Origin: UBA6168 sp964573725
GTDB lineage: Bacteria > Bacteroidota > Bacteroidia > Chitinophagales > Saprospiraceae
Direction: 5' to 3'
Assembly (NCBI GenBank): GCA_964573725.1
Contig: CAZNLJ010000017.1
Location: 44,226 to 108,225, forward strand
Length of the DNA stretch: 64,000 nt
Shown: positions 60,408-64,000 of the stretch, in pieces
Numbering within the stretch: position 1 is the first letter of the stretch
Layout: each line of letters opens with the position of its first letter
The notes under the pieces: model-generated
Databases searched by the model: none
Told to the model about the DNA's origin: nothing
The model's input: the letters and a program-made list of their open reading frames with translations, nothing else
Made by a program: the position numbers and the translations under genes

Positions 60408-62057
60408 ATGGAAATAATCGGTTTAGCCGTCATCGGCTTGGTAGTGGGATTGGCAGGCGGGTATTTCGCCGTCCAGGCGGCCATGAAGCGCAAGAAACAA
60501 GCGCTCGTCGAAGAAATGAATGCCAAGGCGGACCATGAGATCAAAAAGGCCCAAACAACGGCCAAACGCATCATCGAGGAAGCGGAATCCAAGAACGAAA
60601 GCATCAAGCAACGGAAAATCCAGGAAGCCAAGGACCGTTTCAACAACATGCGCGCAGATTTCGAGCGGGAAAAGGCCGAAAAACTGGTCTCGGTCAAGGA
60701 ACGGGAAATGGAAATCAAAGGCCTGGAAAAAGACCTGCAATCCAAGGAGGACAAACTCCGCGACCGCGTCAAGGAACTCGACAGCCGCCATGCGGACCTG
60801 GATTCCAAAGAGGCGGAAATCCTTGTCATCCGGGAAAACCTCGACAAACAGATGAAAGTGGTCGCCCGCCGCAAGGAGGAACTGGAGGCCGCCAACGAGG
60901 AACGGATCAAAACCCTCGAGAACCTCTCCAAACTCTCGGAATCGGAAGCCAAGGAACAACTCCTGGAGGCCGTCCGCCACAAAGCGGAAACGGATGCCAT
61001 GGCCCTCGTCAAGGAAACTGTTTCCCAAGCCAAAAGCGAAGCCAACAAGGAGGCCAAGAAGATCATCATCCAGACCATCCAACGGATGGCCTCCGAGTAT
61101 ACCATCGAAAACACCGTCTCCGTCTTCCAATTGGACAGCGATGATATGAAAGGCCAGATCATCGGACGGGAAGGCCGCAACATCCGGGCCCTGGAAGCCG
61201 CCACCGGCGCCGAAATCGTAGTGGACGACACCCCGGAGGCCATCGTCATCTCCAGTTTCGACCCCATCCGCCGGGAAGTGGCCCGCCTTTCCTTGAAAAA
61301 ACTGGTCGCCGATGGCCGTATCCACCCGGCCCGCATCGAGGAAGTGGTCGCCAAGACCCGGAAACAGCTGGACGAACAAATCGTCGAAATCGGCGAACGT
61401 ACCGTCATCGAACTCGGTATCCACGGCCTCAACCCTTACCTGATCAAAATGGTCGGCCGCATGCGCTTCCGCTCTTCCTACGGCCAAAACCTGCTGAAAC
61501 ACTCCATCGAAACGGCCAACCTCTGCGGTATCATGGCCGCCGAACTCGGACTCAGCCCCAAACAGGCGAAACTCGCCAAACGCGCCGGCCTGCTCCACGA
61601 CATCGGTAAGGTCTCGGAAGAGGAAACGGAACTCTCCCACGCTATCCTGGGTATGCAGCTCTGTGAAAAACACGGCGAAAACGCCATCATCTGCAATGCC
61701 GTAGGGGCTCACCACGACGAAATCGAAATGAATAATATCATTTCCCCCCTCGTCCAGGCTTGTGATGCCATCTCCGGTGCCCGGCCGGGTGCCCGCCGGG
61801 AAATCCTCGAAAGCTACCTCAAACGCATCGGTGAACTCGAAGAACTCGCCATGGCACACGAAGGGGTGCAAAAAGCTTTCGCCATGCAGGCAGGCAGGGA
61901 ACTCCGCGTCATCGTGGAAGCGGAAAAAGTCAGCGACCAGTATGCCGACGACCTGGCTTTCATGATTTCGCAAAAAATACAAGGGGAAATGCAATACCCC
62001 GGCCAAATCAAGGTGACCGTCATCCGGGAAAAACGAGCCGTCCAGTTCGCCCGGTAA
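60408..62057 (+). CDS. rny: Ribonuclease Y
   Basis: This 549-residue membrane-anchored endoribonuclease starts mRNA decay. Features are an N-terminal membrane helix (GLAVIGLVVGLAGGYFAV), a long charged coiled coil (about 25-200), and a KH RNA-binding domain (about 240-300, with GQIIGREGRNIRALEAATG). The HD domain (about 365-460) has the metal motif AGLLHDIGKVSEEE and VGAHHDEIEM. A C-terminal domain ends in PGQIKVTVIREKRAV. The length is normal. The ATG at 60408 follows an AT-rich leader; an upstream in-frame TTG at 60387 is less likely. Confidence 0.96.
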   Translation: MEIIGLAVIGLVVGLAGGYFAVQAAMKRKKQALVEEMNAKADHEIKKAQTTAKRIIEEAESKNESIKQRKIQEAKDRFNNMRADFEREKAEKLVSVKEREMEIKGLEKDLQSKEDKLRDRVKELDSRHADLDSKEAEILVIRENLDKQMKVVARRKEELEAANEERIKTLENLSKLSESEAKEQLLEAVRHKAETDAMALVKETVSQAKSEANKEAKKIIIQTIQRMASEYTIENTVSVFQLDSDDMKGQIIGREGRNIRALEAATGAEIVVDDTPEAIVISSFDPIRREVARLSLKKLVADGRIHPARIEEVVAKTRKQLDEQIVEIGERTVIELGIHGLNPYLIKMVGRMRFRSSYGQNLLKHSIETANLCGIMAAELGLSPKQAKLAKRAGLLHDIGKVSEEETELSHAILGMQLCEKHGENAIICNAVGAHHDEIEMNNIISPLVQACDAISGARPGARREILESYLKRIGELEELAMAHEGVQKAFAMQAGRELRVIVEAEKVSDQYADDLAFMISQKIQGEMQYPGQIKVTVIREKRAVQFAR

Positions 62058-62193
62058 TATCCGTCCCCTTCCCTGGCCGAACCGCAGGTACCGCCGCCAG
62101 GACCCACCCACCCGTGCTTGGGGATGTCCTTTCCGGACGTTCCGCCCGGATCCGGTGGCCTTCGGCGTCCCTGGACGTACGCACACCTTTCGC

Positions 62194-62254
62194 TTCCGGA
62201 AAAGCCTGGGGCCACACTGCATAAACATGCCTTGTGCCCCCGGCTTTTCCGGAA
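62194..62254. repeat. Long imperfect palindrome upstream of tatC
   Basis: The arms 62194-62216 and 62233-62254 begin with a perfect 13-base match (TTCCGGAAAAGCC / GGCTTTTCCGGAA) and continue inward with a GGGG/CCCC block and a CACA/TGTG block, giving about 20 pairs around a short loop. No T-run follows on either strand, so it is not a standard terminator. The 344-base gap between rny and tatC (62058-62401) shows no gene besides this. Confidence 0.7.
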
Positions 62255-62401
62255 CGATACCGGAAACCCGGTTGCTGTCACCGCTTCCGGTACCCGTTTC
62301 TTCGCCCCGATACCACCCGCCGTCCTGCTCCCGAACCGCCGAACATCGGCGGACAGGACCGCGGCAGCTACGGGGAAACCTTCTCAACCGCTTCATGGGG
62401 T

Positions 62402-63247
62402 ATGGCGTTCAAGAAAGCTCGCATCGCAGCTCCGTCAGGAGAAACCGCCGAAAAGGAAATGTCCTTTTTTGACCACCTGGAGGAATTGCGCTGGCACATC
62501 TTCCGCTCCGTACTGGCCATTGCCGCCGCCGGCCTGGTGCTTTTCCTTTCCAAAGACTTCGTCTTCAATACGGTCATTTTCGGCCCCCGAAACCCGGATT
62601 TCGTCACCTACCGCATCATCTGCAGCTTTTCCCGCCTCATTGGAATGGGGGAAAACCTCTGCTTTTTTCCGAAATCCTTCGACCTGATCACACCGGATAT
62701 GGGGGAATTGTTCCTGACCCACATGAAGGTATCCTTCCTGCTCGGCTTCGTCCTCGCATTTCCTTATGTGTTCTGGGAATTCTGGCGCTTCATCAAGCCC
62801 GGCCTGTATGAAGCGGAACGGAAAGTCACCCGGTATGCCGTCGGTATCTGTTCGGTGTTGTTCACCTTGGGGGTCATGTTCGGCTATTTCGTCATCTCCC
62901 CGTTCGCCGTCAGCTTCCTGACGGGATACGAACTTCCCGGCGTTACCTCCACCCCGGCCCTGGGCTCTTATATCGGCTACATGGTCATGTTCACCCTACC
63001 TACCGGGTTGGTCTTCGAACTGCCGGTCATTTCCTATGTGCTCACCAAGGTGGGGGTATTGTCCTCCGAATTCCTTCGGACGTACCGGCGTCATGCCATC
63101 GTCATCCTGGTCGCACTGGCCGCCGTCATAACCCCGCCGGATGCCTTCAGCCAAATCCTGATCGCCCTGCCGCTTCTCGGCCTCTACGAAATCAGCATCG
63201 CGGTAGCCAAAAGGGTCGAAAAGCAAGAAGCCCAGCAGGAAGGCTGA
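62402..63247 (+). CDS. tatC: Twin-arginine translocase subunit TatC
   Basis: This 281-residue inner-membrane protein has six helices and the family signature SFFDHLEELRWHIFRS near the N-terminus, with the conserved FSRLIG and TPDMGELFLTHMKVSF regions. PYVFWEFWRFIKPGLYEAER is a further hallmark, and ITPPDAFSQILIALPLL lies near the end. TatC recognises the twin-arginine signal and, with TatA, moves folded proteins. A 19-residue charged head precedes the EMSFFDHL motif, as in other Bacteroidota. The Tat-type NHL protein in the window is a plausible substrate. Confidence 0.95.
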   Translation: MAFKKARIAAPSGETAEKEMSFFDHLEELRWHIFRSVLAIAAAGLVLFLSKDFVFNTVIFGPRNPDFVTYRIICSFSRLIGMGENLCFFPKSFDLITPDMGELFLTHMKVSFLLGFVLAFPYVFWEFWRFIKPGLYEAERKVTRYAVGICSVLFTLGVMFGYFVISPFAVSFLTGYELPGVTSTPALGSYIGYMVMFTLPTGLVFELPVISYVLTKVGVLSSEFLRTYRRHAIVILVALAAVITPPDAFSQILIALPLLGLYEISIAVAKRVEKQEAQQEG

Positions 63248-63286
63248 CCGGGTCAATCCTCTTCACATACGCTTCCTTCTTACGTT

Positions 63287-63748
63287 ATGGTCAGACTATC
63301 CTCCAATATCACCCTGCTGCTGAAAATATTCCTGCCTACGTTCTATGTGACCTTCTTCGGCATTTTCACCCTCGCAGTCTGGCGGCTGGATGTCCCTGCC
63401 GTCGGCCCCCTTGCCGCCTGGCAATTCAACCTGCTTTCCACCCTCTTGTACATTTCCGGTCTTGCCGTCCTCTATCGGACCGTCTTCCGGCTCAAACGCA
63501 TCGAGGCGGATGCCTCCCACCTCTTCGTGTCCAACTACTTCAAGACTTTCCGTTACCCCTTGTCGGATATCGAACAAGTTTCGGAAATAAGCCTCGGATT
63601 CCTCCCCCTGGTTACGCTCCGGCTGAAGGCCGCCGGCCGCTTCGGCCGGCGATTGGTCTTCCTGCTGGATGGGGCGATGCTCCGGGATTACCTGCAACGT
63701 TTCCCGGAATCCGCCTCCATTTTCCAAGGTATCCTGCAGCCGGAATAA
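63287..63748 (+). CDS. Small membrane protein of unknown function
   Basis: This 153-residue protein has two hydrophobic helices (LPTFYVTFFGIFTLAV and LAAWQFNLLSTLLYISGLAVLY) followed by a soluble domain with RLKRIEADASHLFVSNYFKTF and YPLSDIEQVSEI. This is a PH-like pattern seen in bacterial membrane-anchored proteins with a bPH-type domain. I cannot name the family. It lies 39 bases after tatC on the same strand and may be cotranscribed with it. Confidence 0.72.
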   Translation: MVRLSSNITLLLKIFLPTFYVTFFGIFTLAVWRLDVPAVGPLAAWQFNLLSTLLYISGLAVLYRTVFRLKRIEADASHLFVSNYFKTFRYPLSDIEQVSEISLGFLPLVTLRLKAAGRFGRRLVFLLDGAMLRDYLQRFPESASIFQGILQPE

Positions 63749-63916
63749 GCGCTGCGTAGCCCGCACCACCGCCTTCGGAAAGATGGAAGAACCGGATTGC
63801 CGCACATCCGGACGACCTGGACGACGGGCCGACGACCTTTCTCATCGGAAGCGCGCGGACACGGCCCGGCCATACCCCCGGACGGAATCAAGCGACTGCT
63901 TATCCATATAACCACA

Positions 63917-64000
63917 CCACGCCGTGAAAAGGGCGCGGGGCTGCGCCCCGCGCCCAAGAAATTTTCCAGGGCGGCCGGCGGCGCGCTTGGGCGCGCCGCC
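63917..64000 (+). repeat. GC-rich double-hairpin repeat, copy 2 (cut by the window edge)
   Basis: The sequence from 63917 to the last base repeats the element at 55475-55568: a CCACGCC lead, the GGGCGCGGGG / CCCCGCGCCC hairpin (63931-63955), an AAGAAATTTTCC linker and the first arm and loop of the second hairpin. The second hairpin is incomplete because the window ends. The base changes in the first hairpin keep or improve pairing relative to copy 1. Confidence 0.75.

Overview
The window looks like chromosomal DNA from a GC-rich member of the Bacteroidota, most likely near Saprospiria or Chitinophagia. This placement is an inference from several sequence traits. LpxC and FabZ are fused in one gene. 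A large secreted protein ends in a gliding-motility/type IX sorting domain. DUF5777 and DUF7009 proteins and a THX ribosomal protein are present. Several genes are preceded by the Bacteroidota promoter pattern TTTG-N17-23-TAnnTTTG. The gene order pheT / small coiled-coil / zapA / rny is also typical. I saw no prophage, insertion sequence, CRISPR array or tRNA.

Layout. 1-8 kb: the end of a SAM hydrolase gene, an LtaS/OpgB-type membrane sulfatase, a ferredoxin reductase, a HAD hydrolase, a minus-strand redox cassette (diheme cytochrome c, DUF5777 barrel, CxxxxCH lipoprotein-like protein) and a bacilliredoxin. 8-15 kb: a LysE exporter, an ATP-grasp enzyme, a MOSC protein, a sigma-54 response regulator without an adjacent kinase, and a 929-residue surface protein. 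15-20 kb: an ABC ATPase with the lipid A genes lpxA, lpxC/fabZ and lpxD. 19.8-24 kb: a HemC-like protein lacking the catalytic residues, then an FAD oxidoreductase paired with a membrane 4Fe-4S protein.

24-37 kb: a CNNM/CorC-type protein, a polytopic membrane protein, a glucosaminidase, a WecA/MraY-type transferase, aroA, purA with a Fur-family regulator, rnpA, ettA and a peroxiredoxin. Beside the peroxiredoxin lies a decayed staphylococcal-nuclease-type gene broken by a stop and three frame changes. 37-49 kb: uvrC, rsmA, pdxA, M17 aminopeptidase, hpt, Ppx/GppA, a lipoprotein, a rhomboid protease, a membrane protein, the E2 subunit of 2-oxoglutarate dehydrogenase and a SdiA-regulated-type propeller. 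50-64 kb: fdhD, THX, DUF7009, purine nucleoside phosphorylase, a Tat-exported NHL propeller, rplY, an omega-amidase-type nitrilase, an NlpC/P60 peptidase, pheT, zapA, rny and tatC.

Most genes are housekeeping: envelope synthesis, translation, RNA turnover, nucleotide salvage and DNA repair. The least ordinary items are the HemC-like apparent pseudoenzyme, the broken nuclease gene, a GC-rich double-hairpin repeat present twice (about 55.5 kb and at the right edge), a long imperfect palindrome before tatC, and an isolated minus-strand terminator in an otherwise empty 765-base gap. I did not find a convincing new multi-gene defence or biosynthetic system.
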